Source: Hyphomicrobium sp.
GTDB lineage: Bacteria > Pseudomonadota > Alphaproteobacteria > Rhizobiales > Hyphomicrobiaceae
Reading direction: 5' to 3'
Assembly: GCF_009026145.1 (NCBI RefSeq)
Contig: NZ_WBUE01000021.1
Location: 1-64,000, forward strand
DNA: 64,000 nucleotides
Shown: positions 16,730-26,382 of the stretch, piece after piece
How positions within the stretch are numbered: the first letter of the stretch is position 1
How the letters are laid out: each line of letters opens with the position of its first letter
Translations under genes and position numbers: made by a program
Notes under the pieces: generated by a model
Told to the model about the DNA's origin: nothing
The model's database searches: none
What the model saw: only the letters and a program-made list of their open reading frames with translations

Positions 16730-17632
16730 ATGAGTGAAAGCTTGAAGTTCAACACAGCCATGCAGTTCGCGTACGGCGTGCCCGACATTATGGCGGAGGG
16801 CGTCGCGCGCCTCGTCGCGCCCAATGCCGGGCCGTTGACCTTCAAGGGCACCAACACGTATCTCGTCGGCGATCGCAGCTTGGCGGTGATCGACCCCGGC
16901 CCCGCCGATGCCGCCCACCTCGCCGCCATCCTTGCCGCCGCGGCCGGGCGCCCGATCACGCACATATTTTCCACGCACGCCCATCGCGATCATGTCGATG
17001 GCATCGCCGCTCTCGCCGCCGCCACCGGCGCGCGCACCTACGCCTATCGCCGCTCGGAGATTCCGCACGGCGGCGCCGGCGATGCCGAAGCCGAATACGT
17101 CGGCCACGGCTTCACCCCCAACGTGCACCTCAAGCACGGCGACATGGTCGCGGGGGAGGACTGGACTCTCGCCGCCTTGCACACCCCGGGGCATGCGCCC
17201 GACCACCTGTGCCTGGCCCTTAAGGAACGCGGCGTCGTCTTCTCCGGCGATCACGTGATGGCGTGGAACACATCCGTCGTGGCGCCGCCCGAGGGACGCA
17301 TGTCCGACTACCTGCGCTCCCTGGAGCTGCTGCTCGAGCGCGACGAGCGGCTGCTTCTGCCCGGACATGGCGGCCCGATCGAGGAGTCGCGGCGCACCGT
17401 CAAGGCCTACCTATTGCATCGCAAGTGGCGCGAGCAGGCGATCCTCGACGCCGTGCGCAAGGGAACGAACACGGTGCGCACGCTGTTGCCGGTGATCTAC
17501 CGCGACCTCGACGAGTCCGTCGTGGGGGCGGCTACCTTGTCCCTGCGCGCGCACATCGACCATCTCGCCGAGCGCGGGCTCATCGCCTGCGCCGACTCCT
17601 CGAACGTCGACTGCGTGGCCGTTCCTCTTTAG
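16730..17632 (+). CDS. MBL-fold metallo-hydrolase (LACTB2-like)
   Basis: A protein of 300 residues with the metallo-beta-lactamase metal site: THAHRDHVDG (HxHxDH), a later His in TPGHAPDH, an Asp in FSGDHVM and a His in LLPGHGGP. A C-terminal winged-helix region (RKWREQAILDAV onward) is typical of the LACTB2/RNase-Z-like hydrolases in proteobacteria, whose substrates are mostly unknown. The start is uncertain between 16688, 16730 and 16760. Its last 53 bases overlap the convergent DUF1499 gene. Confidence 0.85.
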   Translation: MSESLKFNTAMQFAYGVPDIMAEGVARLVAPNAGPLTFKGTNTYLVGDRSLAVIDPGPADAAHLAAILAAAAGRPITHIFSTHAHRDHVDGIAALAAATGARTYAYRRSEIPHGGAGDAEAEYVGHGFTPNVHLKHGDMVAGEDWTLAALHTPGHAPDHLCLALKERGVVFSGDHVMAWNTSVVAPPEGRMSDYLRSLELLLERDERLLLPGHGGPIEESRRTVKAYLLHRKWREQAILDAVRKGTNTVRTLLPVIYRDLDESVVGAATLSLRAHIDHLAERGLIACADSSNVDCVAVPL

Positions 17633-18446
17633 CCGCCTTCGCCTCGTCCGGCGGCTCGGCACGTGCCGTGGGCACCGTCGATTCCATCACCGTCACGATC
17701 TCTTTGAGGATCAGGCGCACGCGGTCGGCGTTGCGGCCAAGATCGTGGGCGCCAAAGCGCGAGGCAGAGCGCACATCGAGCCGTGCATGCTGCGCGCTGC
17801 CGGCGACACGGATGGCGGCGTCGTCATAAAGCCCGAGGATGAGGGTGCGGTCGGCAATCTCGATGAGGCCGGGGCGCCCCGCGGAAAGCTCGGGTGCCTC
17901 CTGGTGCACGGTCTCCATCTTCAGCCGCTTGATAGCCTCGAGGGCCAGCTCGAACACCTCGTCGGCGGAGCGATCGATCTCGATGGGCTTGATGTCGGGA
18001 TAGGCGGCCAGTTGCTTGCGCGCGAACGCCGGACCCGGGTAGCCGACGGGATTGGCACCCGGGGGACGCCGCTTGGCGATTTCGACGAACGGCGGCGGGT
18101 TCGTCATGTCGGTCGTCACGTCGTTGATGCTCGGCAGCCCTTCGTACTTCGGCAGGAAGATGAGTGGCCACAGCATCAGCCCGAGGCTGACGAGGACGGC
18201 GAAGACGACGCGGGCCGTACCCGGCCGGCCGGTCCGCCAAATGCCGATGGTCGCCAGAACCGACATGAGCAGCGACAGACCGGCTCCGAGGAAGGCGACG
18301 CCGGCGAGGTTCTCGGCGATCGGCGTCGGCAACGAGAACAGACGGTGCAGGAAGATCGCCGTGACCAGCAACGCGGCGCTGAATACGGCGATGCGGCTCG
18401 TCCAGCGAGCGAAGAAGGACGGACCGAGGGGCGGAGGCGGCCTCAT
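17580..18446 (-). CDS. DUF1499 membrane protein
   Basis: A protein of 288 residues with three N-terminal transmembrane helices (about residues 16-33, 45-66 and 78-98) followed by a soluble DUF1499 domain that begins near YPDIKPIEID and includes ALEAIKRLKM and IRVAGSAQHARLDVRSASRFG. The function of DUF1499 is not known. The C-terminal tail is very rich in Arg and Ser and is encoded in the part that overlaps the convergent hydrolase gene. Confidence 0.8.
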   Translation of the reverse strand: MRPPPPLGPSFFARWTSRIAVFSAALLVTAIFLHRLFSLPTPIAENLAGVAFLGAGLSLLMSVLATIGIWRTGRPGTARVVFAVLVSLGLMLWPLIFLPKYEGLPSINDVTTDMTNPPPFVEIAKRRPPGANPVGYPGPAFARKQLAAYPDIKPIEIDRSADEVFELALEAIKRLKMETVHQEAPELSAGRPGLIEIADRTLILGLYDDAAIRVAGSAQHARLDVRSASRFGAHDLGRNADRVRLILKEIVTVMESTVPTARAEPPDEAKAAKEERPRSRRSRSRRRR

Positions 18447-18629
18447 GCGCGGCGCGGCCTTGCCGGAGTGGACGGGAGCACGGCGAGGATCATGAGATGT
18501 GGGGCTACCCTGGGTTTGGCACCGCTATGCCGCCTGCCGCGCGAGCGCGGCGCATCGGCGGAGAATAGCGCAGAATCGGGCGAAAAACAGCGATGGCCCA
18601 CAGAAAGGCCACGACGCTAGCGTGCGCGC

Positions 18630-19388
18630 TCAAACGTGCTGGCCACCGTTAATATGCAGCTCCGCCCCGTGCACGTAGCTCGACTGCTCGCTGCACAGGA
18701 AATAGATGGCGCGGGCCACCTCCTCGGGCGAACCGAGGCGATGCATGGGGATCTGTTCCTCGACGATCTTGCCCGTTCCCGGAGACAGGATCGAAGTATC
18801 GATCTCGCCCGGCGAGATGGAGTTGACGCGGATGCCGCGCGGCCCGAAGTCGGCCGCCATCTCGCGCGTCAGCGCGGCGAGCGCGGCCTTCGACGTAGCG
18901 TACGCCGATCCGGCGAACGGGTGCACGCGGCTCCCGGCAATTGACGTGACGTTGACGACAGCGCCCTGCGCGCGCGCAAGCTCGTCGATGAGGCCTCGTG
19001 CCAGCATGATGGGAGCGAAGAAGTTGACCTGGAACACCTGCCGCCAGTCGTCAATGTCCGTATCGATGGAATTGAGCCGCCCGCCGCCCTCCGCCTTGGG
19101 GCTGATGCCGGCATTGTTGACCAGCGCATGCAGCAGTGAGCCATCAGCCGCTAAGCGCCGCTTGAGCTCGGCGATGGCGCGCACCGTATCGACTGCGTCG
19201 GCAAGATCGACCTGCAGGTGATCGTCGCGGCCCTTCTCCCATGGGCACTGCTCTGGAAAGGGATGCCGCGAGCAACTGATGATCCGCCAGCCCGACGCGG
19301 CAAAGCGCTTCACCGTGGCGTGGCCGATACCGCGGGAGGCGCCGGTAAGAACCAGCGTCTTGCGCTTCTGTTTGCCACTCGCCGGCAT
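18630..19388 (-). CDS. Short-chain dehydrogenase/reductase
   Basis: A classical SDR of 252 residues: cofactor motif TGASRGIG, NNAGIS, the catalytic serine in VTSIAGS and the YATSK pair, then RVNSISPGEIDT and a C-terminal HINGGQHV. The substrate cannot be told from sequence. I start it at MPASGKQ (19388); upstream in-frame codons are unlikely. It lies 87 bases downstream of pdxH on the same strand, so the two may be cotranscribed. Confidence 0.88.
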   Translation of the reverse strand: MPASGKQKRKTLVLTGASRGIGHATVKRFAASGWRIISCSRHPFPEQCPWEKGRDDHLQVDLADAVDTVRAIAELKRRLAADGSLLHALVNNAGISPKAEGGGRLNSIDTDIDDWRQVFQVNFFAPIMLARGLIDELARAQGAVVNVTSIAGSRVHPFAGSAYATSKAALAALTREMAADFGPRGIRVNSISPGEIDTSILSPGTGKIVEEQIPMHRLGSPEEVARAIYFLCSEQSSYVHGAELHINGGQHV

Positions 19389-19475
19389 GCAGCTCACCGT
19401 TCGATTGAGGCAGCGATCGGGTTTGCCCGGGTATCCCGGCGGGGTCAAGCGGCGGCGCCCCGTTGGCTTAAGCGA

Positions 19476-20129
19476 TCACGGATAGAGACGGGATTTCGAC
19501 CAGTCACCGCTCGCCCCGGCACGCTTGAAGATGACGCGCTCGTGCAGGCGCGACAAGCGGGAATGCCAAAACTCGATCTCCAGCGGCGTGAGACGAAAGC
19601 CCGACCAATGCGGAGGACGCGGTACGGTTCCGACAAGATACTTCGCCGCCTCGATGGCGACGGCCTTTTCTAGCGCAAAGCGGCTTTCGAGCGGGCGCGA
19701 CTGCAAGGATGCCCAAGCGCCGATTTGCGCCGAGCGTGGGCGCGTGGCGAAATACGCGTCGGCCTCGGCGGCGCTCACCTGCGTGACCGGACCGCGCACG
19801 CGCACCTGCCGGTGCAGGCTCTTCCAGTAGAAGTCCAGCGCGGCGTAGGGGGTGGCCAGCAACTCCTTGCCCTTGGCGCTTTCGTAGTTGGTGAAGAAGA
19901 CGAAGCCGCGTGCCGCGTGCCCCGCAGGATCGACGGCCTTCAACAGCACCATGCGCACGTTGGGGTGACCTGAAGCATCGACGGTCGCCAGCGCCATGGC
20001 ATTCGGATCGTTGAGCTCGTGACGCGTGGCATCGTGCAGCCACGTCTCGAACAGCGCAAACGGCTCGGCCGCTTCGGCAAAATCGCCGGGCTCGTGAAGC
20101 GGGTCGGTCACGGCAGGCTGTTCGCTCAC
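19476..20129 (-). CDS. pdxH: Pyridoxamine 5'-phosphate oxidase
   Basis: A flavoenzyme of 217 residues that oxidises pyridoxine or pyridoxamine 5'-phosphate to pyridoxal 5'-phosphate. Visible signatures are [28 protein letters not shown] (FMN site), the [14 protein letters not shown] core, [12 protein letters not shown] and the C-terminal [18 protein letters not shown] with the SRLYP ending. The length is typical. Confidence 0.96.
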   Translation of the reverse strand: MSEQPAVTDPLHEPGDFAEAAEPFALFETWLHDATRHELNDPNAMALATVDASGHPNVRMVLLKAVDPAGHAARGFVFFTNYESAKGKELLATPYAALDFYWKSLHRQVRVRGPVTQVSAAEADAYFATRPRSAQIGAWASLQSRPLESRFALEKAVAIEAAKYLVGTVPRPPHWSGFRLTPLEIEFWHSRLSRLHERVIFKRAGASGDWSKSRLYP

Positions 20130-20269
20130 ATCATCCCCTCGTTTTTTCGCAGCCGCAGCCGGCAGGCTGGGACACGCGTTCAGTCGGTCTTAACCAAAGC
20201 AGCTCATACTCGAGACAGGTCACACCGCAAGTTGCGCATCGTAGCGTCGTCAGCATCGAGTGAAGCGTC

Positions 20270-20752
20270 ATGAGTTCGCATCCCTCTCTAGTTACGCTTG
20301 CTGCAGTTGTCACCACCGGCCTGGTGCTCGTCTGCTTCATCCTGCTGGGGCCGAACACGGCCTTCGGCGGTGAGCAGTGGGAGACATCGGTCTCCCCCGA
20401 GATCGCCAACACGCCGGTGCCGCCTCTCCCTTCCGTGCCCGGGACCTCGATCATTCCCGGCACGACCGTCGACATTCCGGTCGGGCCCTACAAGCTTGAT
20501 GAGAAGGATGAGATCGCCGCGCTGGAGCGGATCCAATATGCCCTTTCCGAGGTTGGCGACGGCAAGACCTATGTCTGGCGCCGTTGGCATGGTCGCCTCT
20601 CCGGGCTCGTGCAGCCGACCGGATCCTTCAAGGACACCAGCGGCAAAGTGTGCCGCCATCTGATCGTTCTGATGACGACCGGCAGGACCACCAAGAAACA
20701 GGAAGGCATCGCCTGCCGCCTGCCCAGTGGCCGCTGGCAACTCGACGGCTGA
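20270..20752 (+). CDS. Exported surface-antigen-like protein
   Basis: A protein of 160 residues with an N-terminal signal anchor (about residues 7-27), a Pro-rich linker and a C-terminal domain with ALERIQYALSEVGDGKTYVWR and a closing GKVCRHLIV, EGIACRLPSGRWQL. This ending resembles the C-terminal part of the 17-kDa surface antigen (RT0821/Lpp0805) group, where two cysteines flank strands. Role unknown; followed by a strong terminator. Confidence 0.65.
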   Translation: MSSHPSLVTLAAVVTTGLVLVCFILLGPNTAFGGEQWETSVSPEIANTPVPPLPSVPGTSIIPGTTVDIPVGPYKLDEKDEIAALERIQYALSEVGDGKTYVWRRWHGRLSGLVQPTGSFKDTSGKVCRHLIVLMTTGRTTKKQEGIACRLPSGRWQLDG

Positions 20753-20786
20753 CGCGGCGGTTCCCCCTTCCCGCTTCGCGATCGGC

Positions 20787-20816
20787 AAAAAGGCCGGCCC
20801 CAGGGTCGGCCTTTTT
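20787..20816 (+). terminator. Rho-independent terminator
   Basis: An inverted repeat (AAAAAGGCCG to CGGCCTTTTT with a short GC-rich loop) ending in a T-run, 35 bases after the preceding stop codon. Confidence 0.9.
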
Positions 20817-20917
20817 CCTGCGACCCGTGCGAAAAGCGCGCATCTGGACCCAACAATCCATTTGTGTAGGATGCGCGCCGAAAGCACCGGGCCATAACCA
20901 GGATCAGAGAGACACCC

Positions 20918-21769
20918 ATGACGGAGCCAATGCCGAGCGCAGGGGTTGCGAAAGGCAACCTGTTGGCTGGCAAACGCGGCCTTATCATGGGTTTAGCCAA
21001 TAATCGCTCAATTGCCTGGGGCATTGCCCGCGCGGCCGCCGCGCAGGGCGCCGAGCTCGCCTTCACCTACCAGGGTGACGCCCTCAAGAAGCGGGTCGAG
21101 CCGCTGGCCGCCGAGCTGGGCTCGAAGGTCGTGCTCCCCTGCGACGTCGTCGACGCCGGCTCCATGGATGCCGTGTTCGCCGAGCTGCAGCGGGTATGGG
21201 GGCGGCTCGATTTCTTCGTTCACGCCATCGCCTTCTCGGACAAGGCCGAGCTCGACGGCCGCTACGTCGACACCAGCGAGAAGAACTTCACCCAGACGAT
21301 GCTTGTCTCCTGCTACTCGTTCACGGCGCTGGCCTCACGGGCGGAAAAGCTGATGCCGCCCGGCGGATCGATGCTGACCCTCACCTATTACGGCGCCGAG
21401 AAGGTGATGCCGCATTATAACGTTATGGGCGTCGCCAAGGCCGCGCTCGAAGCCAGCGTGCGCTACCTCGCCGCCGACCTCGGCAAGAGCGGCATCCGCG
21501 TCAACGCCATCTCGGCCGGACCCATCAAGACGCTCGCCGCCTCCGGCATCGCCGACTTCCGCTACATCTTGCGCTGGAACGAGTACAATTCCCCGCTGCG
21601 GCGCACCGTGACCATCGAGGAGGTCGGCGGCGCCGCGCTCTATCTGTTGTCGGATCTGTCGCGCGGCGTCACCGGCGAGGTGCACCACGTCGATTCTGGC
21701 TACCACGTGCAGGGCATGAAGAACGAAGATGCCCCGGACATCACGGTCGCCAAGTCCGAGGACAGCTGA
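20918..21769 (+). CDS. fabI: Enoyl-[acyl-carrier-protein] reductase (NADH)
   Basis: A protein of 283 residues. FabI reduces the double bond in the last step of each fatty acid elongation cycle. The divergent SDR cofactor motif GLANNRSIAWGIA, the CDVVD segment, and the active-site Tyr and Lys of HYNVMGVAK (spacing six) identify the family, as does the AISAGPIKTLAASGI loop where triclosan and NADH bind. A histidine phosphatase gene follows 22 bases later. Confidence 0.96.
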   Translation: MTEPMPSAGVAKGNLLAGKRGLIMGLANNRSIAWGIARAAAAQGAELAFTYQGDALKKRVEPLAAELGSKVVLPCDVVDAGSMDAVFAELQRVWGRLDFFVHAIAFSDKAELDGRYVDTSEKNFTQTMLVSCYSFTALASRAEKLMPPGGSMLTLTYYGAEKVMPHYNVMGVAKAALEASVRYLAADLGKSGIRVNAISAGPIKTLAASGIADFRYILRWNEYNSPLRRTVTIEEVGGAALYLLSDLSRGVTGEVHHVDSGYHVQGMKNEDAPDITVAKSEDS

Positions 21770-21791
21770 GCCCAGCCGAGCGTATCGAGTG

Positions 21792-22379
21792 ATGCGCGCC
21801 GACGTCACAATCTATTTCATCCGCCACGGCGAAACCGACTGGAACGCGCAATCGCGCTACCAGGGTCAGGCCGACGTACCGATGAACGAGGTGGGGCGCG
21901 CTCAGGCGCGCCGCAACGGCGAGGCGCTGCGCGCTCTGCTCCCCCGCATCGCTCATTGCAGCTACGTCGCGAGCCCATTGCTGCGGGCCCGTGAGACGAT
22001 GGAGATCGTGCGCGGCACTATGGGGCTCGAGCCGCACGCCTACGCGCTCGACGAGCGCTTGAAGGAGCTTCACTACGGCCACTGGCAAGGCATCTTCGCG
22101 GCCGATCTGCCGGGCATCGATCGGTCCGGGGTCGAGGCGCGGGCACGTGACACCTTCCGCTGGAGACCGCAAGGCGGGGAAAGCTACGAGGACCTCATGG
22201 CGCGCTCCGTCGCCTGGCTCGCCGATGTGACCCACGATACGGTGGTTGCTGCTCACGGCGGCGTCAGTCGCGTGCTGCGCGGCTACCTTTACGGTCTCGA
22301 GCCGTCGGCAGTGCCGGAGCTAACCGTTCCGCAGGACCGCGTTCTCGTCCTGCGCCGCGACTGCATGGAGTGGCTGTAG
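21792..22379 (+). CDS. Histidine phosphatase (phosphoglycerate mutase-like)
   Basis: A protein of 195 residues of the histidine phosphatase superfamily: the RHGETDWN phosphohistidine motif near residue 11, SPLLRARETME, the acidic LKELHYGHWQG segment and the second catalytic histidine in VVAAHGGVSRVL. Single-domain members act on small phosphate esters. I use the ATG at 21792; the frame is open further into fabI but that is overlap. Probably cotranscribed with fabI. Confidence 0.88.
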   Translation: MRADVTIYFIRHGETDWNAQSRYQGQADVPMNEVGRAQARRNGEALRALLPRIAHCSYVASPLLRARETMEIVRGTMGLEPHAYALDERLKELHYGHWQGIFAADLPGIDRSGVEARARDTFRWRPQGGESYEDLMARSVAWLADVTHDTVVAAHGGVSRVLRGYLYGLEPSAVPELTVPQDRVLVLRRDCMEWL

Positions 22380-22880
22380 CCGGCAGGCAAAGAAGAAGAG
22401 CCGAGGCAGCGGCTGCCCCGGCTCTCCCGTCACGTCGAATGGCCGCTCGGTGCCGGTTGCTCAAGCCGGCAGGGAGCGGCGATGATGCGGGCCCAACCAT
22501 ACGGCGACCCGTGACGCATACGCGGCTTGCGACACGCGACCGGCGGTTGTTGCGCCTCAGCTCAGAAACGTTGTGAAACCTGTTGGTCCCAAGGCCAAGC
22601 CTGATGGCGACCGGCGGTTCCCGCCCAATGGCGGTATTGCAGAAAGATCGCGCAGCGCACGAGCGATGCGTCCTCTAACGTGCTGTCTCCTTGCAGCTTG
22701 TCGCGTAGCGCGACGCGGTACTGCCGCCCACATAAACTGCGTCGCGCGAGTCTGTCACGGCCTTTGCCGGCTTGGGCTCTTGCGGGCGTGCGCTTGCACT
22801 CCTAAGACTGGCACAACTGCCACGGCAATCGGGTTGCACGCACACCCGGCCTGCCCTCCCCTCACTCTCGGCGACAGGCG
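22380..22880. other. Intergenic region with an imperfect hairpin
   Basis: This 501-base gap holds a stem-loop at about 22397-22425 (AGAGCCGAGGCAGC against GGCTGCCCCGGCTCT, one mismatch) without a T-run, perhaps a terminator or RNA-end signal for the phosphatase transcript. The remainder, upstream of aroC, contains only short frames with no ribosome sites that I trust. Confidence 0.45.
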
Positions 22881-23981
22881 ATGTCCCACAACACCTTCGG
22901 CCATCTGTTCCGTGTGACGACCTGGGGGGAAAGCCATGGGCCGGCGCTCGGCTGCATCATCGACGGTTGCCCGCCGGGACTGCCGCTGGAAGCCGCCGAG
23001 ATCCAGCACTTCCTCGATCAGCGGCGTCCCGGGCAGTCGCGCTTCACGACCCAGCGACAGGAGCCCGACGAGGTCGAGATACTGTCTGGCGTCTTCCCCG
23101 ATGCGCAAGGACGCCAGGTGACGACCGGAACCCCGATCTCGCTCATCATCCGCAACGTCGACCAGCGCTCGAAGGACTACGGAGAGATCGCCGGCAAGTT
23201 CCGCCCCGGCCATGCCGACTACACCTATTGGAAGAAGTACGGCATTCGCGACTATCGCGGTGGCGGCCGCTCCTCGGCGCGCGAAACGGCGGCCCGCGTG
23301 GCCGCTGGCGCCGTGGCGCGCAAGGTGCTCGACGGCGTGACGATCCGCGGCGCGCTCGTGCAGATCGGCAATCTCGAGGTCGATCGCTCGCTGTGGGACT
23401 GGGACGCGGTCCACGCCAATCCGTTCTTCTGTCCCGACGCGGCGACCGCCGTCCATTGGGCCGAGTACCTCGACCGCGTCCGCAAGTCCGGCTCCTCCAT
23501 CGGCGCCGTGATCGAGGTCGTGGCCGAGGGCGTCCCGGCCGGCTGGGGTGCGCCCATCTACGGCAAGCTCGACCAGGATATCGCCTCGGCGATGATGAGC
23601 ATTAACGCCGTGAAGGGTGTCGAGATCGGGGCCGGCATGGGCGCCGCTGAGCTCACCGGCGAAGAGAACGCCGACGAGATCCGGATCGGTCACGATGGTC
23701 AGCCGTGCTTCCTGACCAACCATGCCGGCGGCATCTTGGGTGGCATCTCGACCGGGCAACCGATCGTCTGCCGCTTCGCGGTGAAACCGACATCCTCGAT
23801 TCTGACGCCGCGCAAGACCATCGACGTTGCCGGCGAGGAGACGGAGGTCATCACCAAGGGGCGCCACGACCCATGCGTCGGTATCAGAGCCGTCCCCATC
23901 GGCGAAGCCATGCTGGCCATCGTGCTGGCCGATCACTTCCTGCGCCACCGCGCTCAGATCGGCTGCAGCTCCGGTGGCTGA
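22881..23981 (+). CDS. aroC: Chorismate synthase
   Basis: A protein of 366 residues. AroC converts 5-enolpyruvylshikimate 3-phosphate to chorismate using reduced FMN. Signatures are [20 protein letters not shown] at the N-terminus, [30 protein letters not shown], and the C-terminal [18 protein letters not shown]. The length is that of the bacterial family. It stands alone. Confidence 0.97.
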   Translation: MSHNTFGHLFRVTTWGESHGPALGCIIDGCPPGLPLEAAEIQHFLDQRRPGQSRFTTQRQEPDEVEILSGVFPDAQGRQVTTGTPISLIIRNVDQRSKDYGEIAGKFRPGHADYTYWKKYGIRDYRGGGRSSARETAARVAAGAVARKVLDGVTIRGALVQIGNLEVDRSLWDWDAVHANPFFCPDAATAVHWAEYLDRVRKSGSSIGAVIEVVAEGVPAGWGAPIYGKLDQDIASAMMSINAVKGVEIGAGMGAAELTGEENADEIRIGHDGQPCFLTNHAGGILGGISTGQPIVCRFAVKPTSSILTPRKTIDVAGEETEVITKGRHDPCVGIRAVPIGEAMLAIVLADHFLRHRAQIGCSSGG

Positions 23982-24272
23982 CGACGCGGACGGTCGCGAC
24001 CATCGCGGCGCAAAAATTTATGCGCGCTTTCGAGCGATTTACGTTGCGCGAGGCTAGCCAAGCTGCGACGTGTGAGTTATTGTCACAGCACTGAAGCTCA
24101 AGAGAAATCTTGCCACTAACGTTGCGACCTCACGGGGGTTCTGCAGCGCGTGAGCCTCCGTGTGGAGAGTCACGCCTTGCGACACTCGCGAGCCGCGCGA
24201 ACGACGAAACTTGCCCGCTGGTTCGGCACCGATGGGTGCCCAGCTTGGTTTCCGCGTGGGAGGCGTGGTGCT

Positions 24273-24815
24273 GTGCTAAGAGTTGAAGAACGTCGTGGCC
24301 GCTCGCCGCTGCTGAGCAAGGCCGCCATCGACAAAACGACCCCTGAAATCCGCTACGAAATCGGTTCAACGGTACCTCTCATCGCGCGCGACAGCTACGT
24401 CGCCGAGACGGCAAGCAAGATCGAGCAACTGCAGGCGACCGTGCGTCTGATGTCGCGCGACCTCTCCCAACTCGCCGCCAAAGTCGCCGACTTGCAGCAG
24501 ACGGCCGAGCAGGACCAGCGCTGGCAAAACTTCCAAAAAAGCGAGAAGCGCAGCAAGGAGGCCAAGCTCGATGAGCTGCTGCGCAGTTGCCGCGATCTCA
24601 AAGGGCGTCTCGACCGCATCGAGGCGCGCTCCAGCGGCGACTTTCATGCTTACAACAGCTTCGAGGCGGTGAGCCGCAAGCTGGCGGAGTTCGAAACGTT
24701 CCGCGATGAAGCGCGCCGCATCGAGCGGACGCTGACGTTGAAGGCGTGGCTTTTGTGCGCGGCGGTGGGAGCGGCGGCACTTGTAATCGTGCTCGCCAAC
24801 GCACTCGCGCACTAG
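24273..24815 (+). CDS. Coiled-coil protein with C-terminal membrane anchor
   Basis: A protein of 180 residues: a polar N-terminus, then about 100 residues of heptad-like helix (ETASKIEQLQATVRLMSRDL, LAAKVADLQQ, RDLKGRLDRIEA) and one transmembrane helix at the very C-terminus. This tail-anchored layout suggests a structural or scaffolding role, but no family is recognised. I chose the GTG at 24273 with GGGAGG upstream over a longer frame from 24150 whose extra residues look non-coding. Confidence 0.6.
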   Translation: MLRVEERRGRSPLLSKAAIDKTTPEIRYEIGSTVPLIARDSYVAETASKIEQLQATVRLMSRDLSQLAAKVADLQQTAEQDQRWQNFQKSEKRSKEAKLDELLRSCRDLKGRLDRIEARSSGDFHAYNSFEAVSRKLAEFETFRDEARRIERTLTLKAWLLCAAVGAAALVIVLANALAH

Positions 24816-24918
24816 GCGAGCGATGGTAGGCCAAGCGGGGTGCCTGCCATCGCTTCCCTATCACACCCTATCACTGGGGCCTGGGTCAGCTCGCGCGCCG
24901 GCGCCGCGTCATCGGCGT

Positions 24919-26277
24919 TCAGGCGCGCTCGGCCCACAGATCGTAGTCGTCGGCGTGGGTGACGCGCGCTTTGACGATGTCGCCGGCTTTCAGATCCGTG
25001 TCGCCGTTCAAGAACACGCTGCCGTCGATCTCGGGGGCGTCCCATTGCGAGCGTCCCAGCGCGCCTTCCTCGTCGACCTCATCGATGATGACGTCGATCT
25101 CGCGCCCGACCATGCGCGCGAGGCGCCTCTCGCTCACCTCCTTCGCCGTCGCCATGAAGCGATGCCAGCGCTCCTCCTTCACTTCCTCCGGCACAGCGCC
25201 GTCAAGGCCGTTGGCCGGCGCGCCGGCGACCGGCTCGTAGCGGAAGCAGCCGACTCGAGCGAGCTCGGCTTGGCGCAGCCAGTCGAGCAGCAGTTGGAAG
25301 TCGTCCTCCGTCTCGCCGGGAAAACCGACGATGAAGGTCGAGCGGATGGCAAGGTCGGGACACGTCTCACGCCAGCGGCGGATGCGCTCCAGCGTCTTTT
25401 CCTGCGCGGCCGGGCGGCGCATCGCTTTCAGGACACGCGGCGAGGCGTGCTGGAAGGGAATGTCGAGGTAGGGAAGGAGCTTGCCCTCGGCCATCAACGG
25501 GATGACGCTATCGACGTGCGGATAGGGATAGACGTAGTGCAGCCGCACCCAGGCGCCGAGCTCGCCCAGCGCCTCGCATAGGGGCTGAAAGCGGGCGGGG
25601 AGCGCGCTCCCCTTCCATTGGCTCTCGGCGTACTTGAGGTCGAGGCCATAGGCGCTGGTGTCCTGGCTGATGACCAGGAGCTCCTTGACGCCGGCTTTGA
25701 CGAGGCGCTCCGCCTCCGTCAGCACGTGGTTCGACGGGCGGCTTTTGAGGTCGCCGCGCAGCTGCGGGATGATGCAGAACGAGCAGCGGTTGTTGCAGCC
25801 CTCGGATATCTTCAGATAGGCGTAGTGGCGGGGCGTCAGCCGCAGCCCTTCAGGGGGCACGAGGTCCATGAACGGGTCATGCACCGGCGGCACCACTGCA
25901 TGTACCGCTTGCACCACCTGCTCGTACTGATGCGGGCCGGTGACGGCGAGCACGTCCGGATGGCTCTCGCGGATGCGGCCCTCCTCGACGCCGAAGCAGC
26001 CCGTGACGATGACGCGGCCGTTCTCGGCCATGGCCTCGCCGATGGCATCGAGGCTCTCCTGCTTGGCCGAGTCGAGGAACCCGCAGGTGTTGACAACAAC
26101 GACGTCGGCGCCCGCATAGTCGGGAGCGACGCGATAGCCTTCGGCGCGCAGCTTGGTCAGGATGCGCTCGGAATCGACAAGCGCCTTGGGGCAGCCGAGC
26201 GAGACAAAGCCGACGGTCGGCACGTGCCCGCGCTTTTTCGCGGCCGGCGCATCTATTTTTACAGGGGAAGCTGTCAT
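24919..26277 (-). CDS. rimO: Ribosomal protein S12 methylthiotransferase RimO
   Basis: A radical SAM enzyme of 452 residues that adds a methylthio group to an aspartate of ribosomal protein S12. The N-terminal MTTase domain supplies three cluster cysteines (C29 in SLGCPKA, C65 in NTCGF, C94 in TGCFG), the radical SAM cluster is CNNRCSFC (C161, C165, C168), and a C-terminal TRAM domain is visible from about residue 385. [12 protein letters not shown] distinguishes RimO from MiaB. Confidence 0.97.
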   Translation of the reverse strand: MTASPVKIDAPAAKKRGHVPTVGFVSLGCPKALVDSERILTKLRAEGYRVAPDYAGADVVVVNTCGFLDSAKQESLDAIGEAMAENGRVIVTGCFGVEEGRIRESHPDVLAVTGPHQYEQVVQAVHAVVPPVHDPFMDLVPPEGLRLTPRHYAYLKISEGCNNRCSFCIIPQLRGDLKSRPSNHVLTEAERLVKAGVKELLVISQDTSAYGLDLKYAESQWKGSALPARFQPLCEALGELGAWVRLHYVYPYPHVDSVIPLMAEGKLLPYLDIPFQHASPRVLKAMRRPAAQEKTLERIRRWRETCPDLAIRSTFIVGFPGETEDDFQLLLDWLRQAELARVGCFRYEPVAGAPANGLDGAVPEEVKEERWHRFMATAKEVSERRLARMVGREIDVIIDEVDEEGALGRSQWDAPEIDGSVFLNGDTDLKAGDIVKARVTHADDYDLWAERA

Positions 26278-26382
26278 GGGCGCGGCTCTAGCACGGGCCG
26301 CAGCAGCGGGCGAGCCCCGCGGCGTGACCGGCCGCCCATTTGCTTGCCTGACGCAACGCCGCAGGCTGATGGCCCGCCGCCG

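Noticed and set aside
17461..17495. GGAAC-N17-TGTT inside the MBL hydrolase gene
   Set aside because: It lies within a coding region with no downstream start codon on that strand; it is a chance match.
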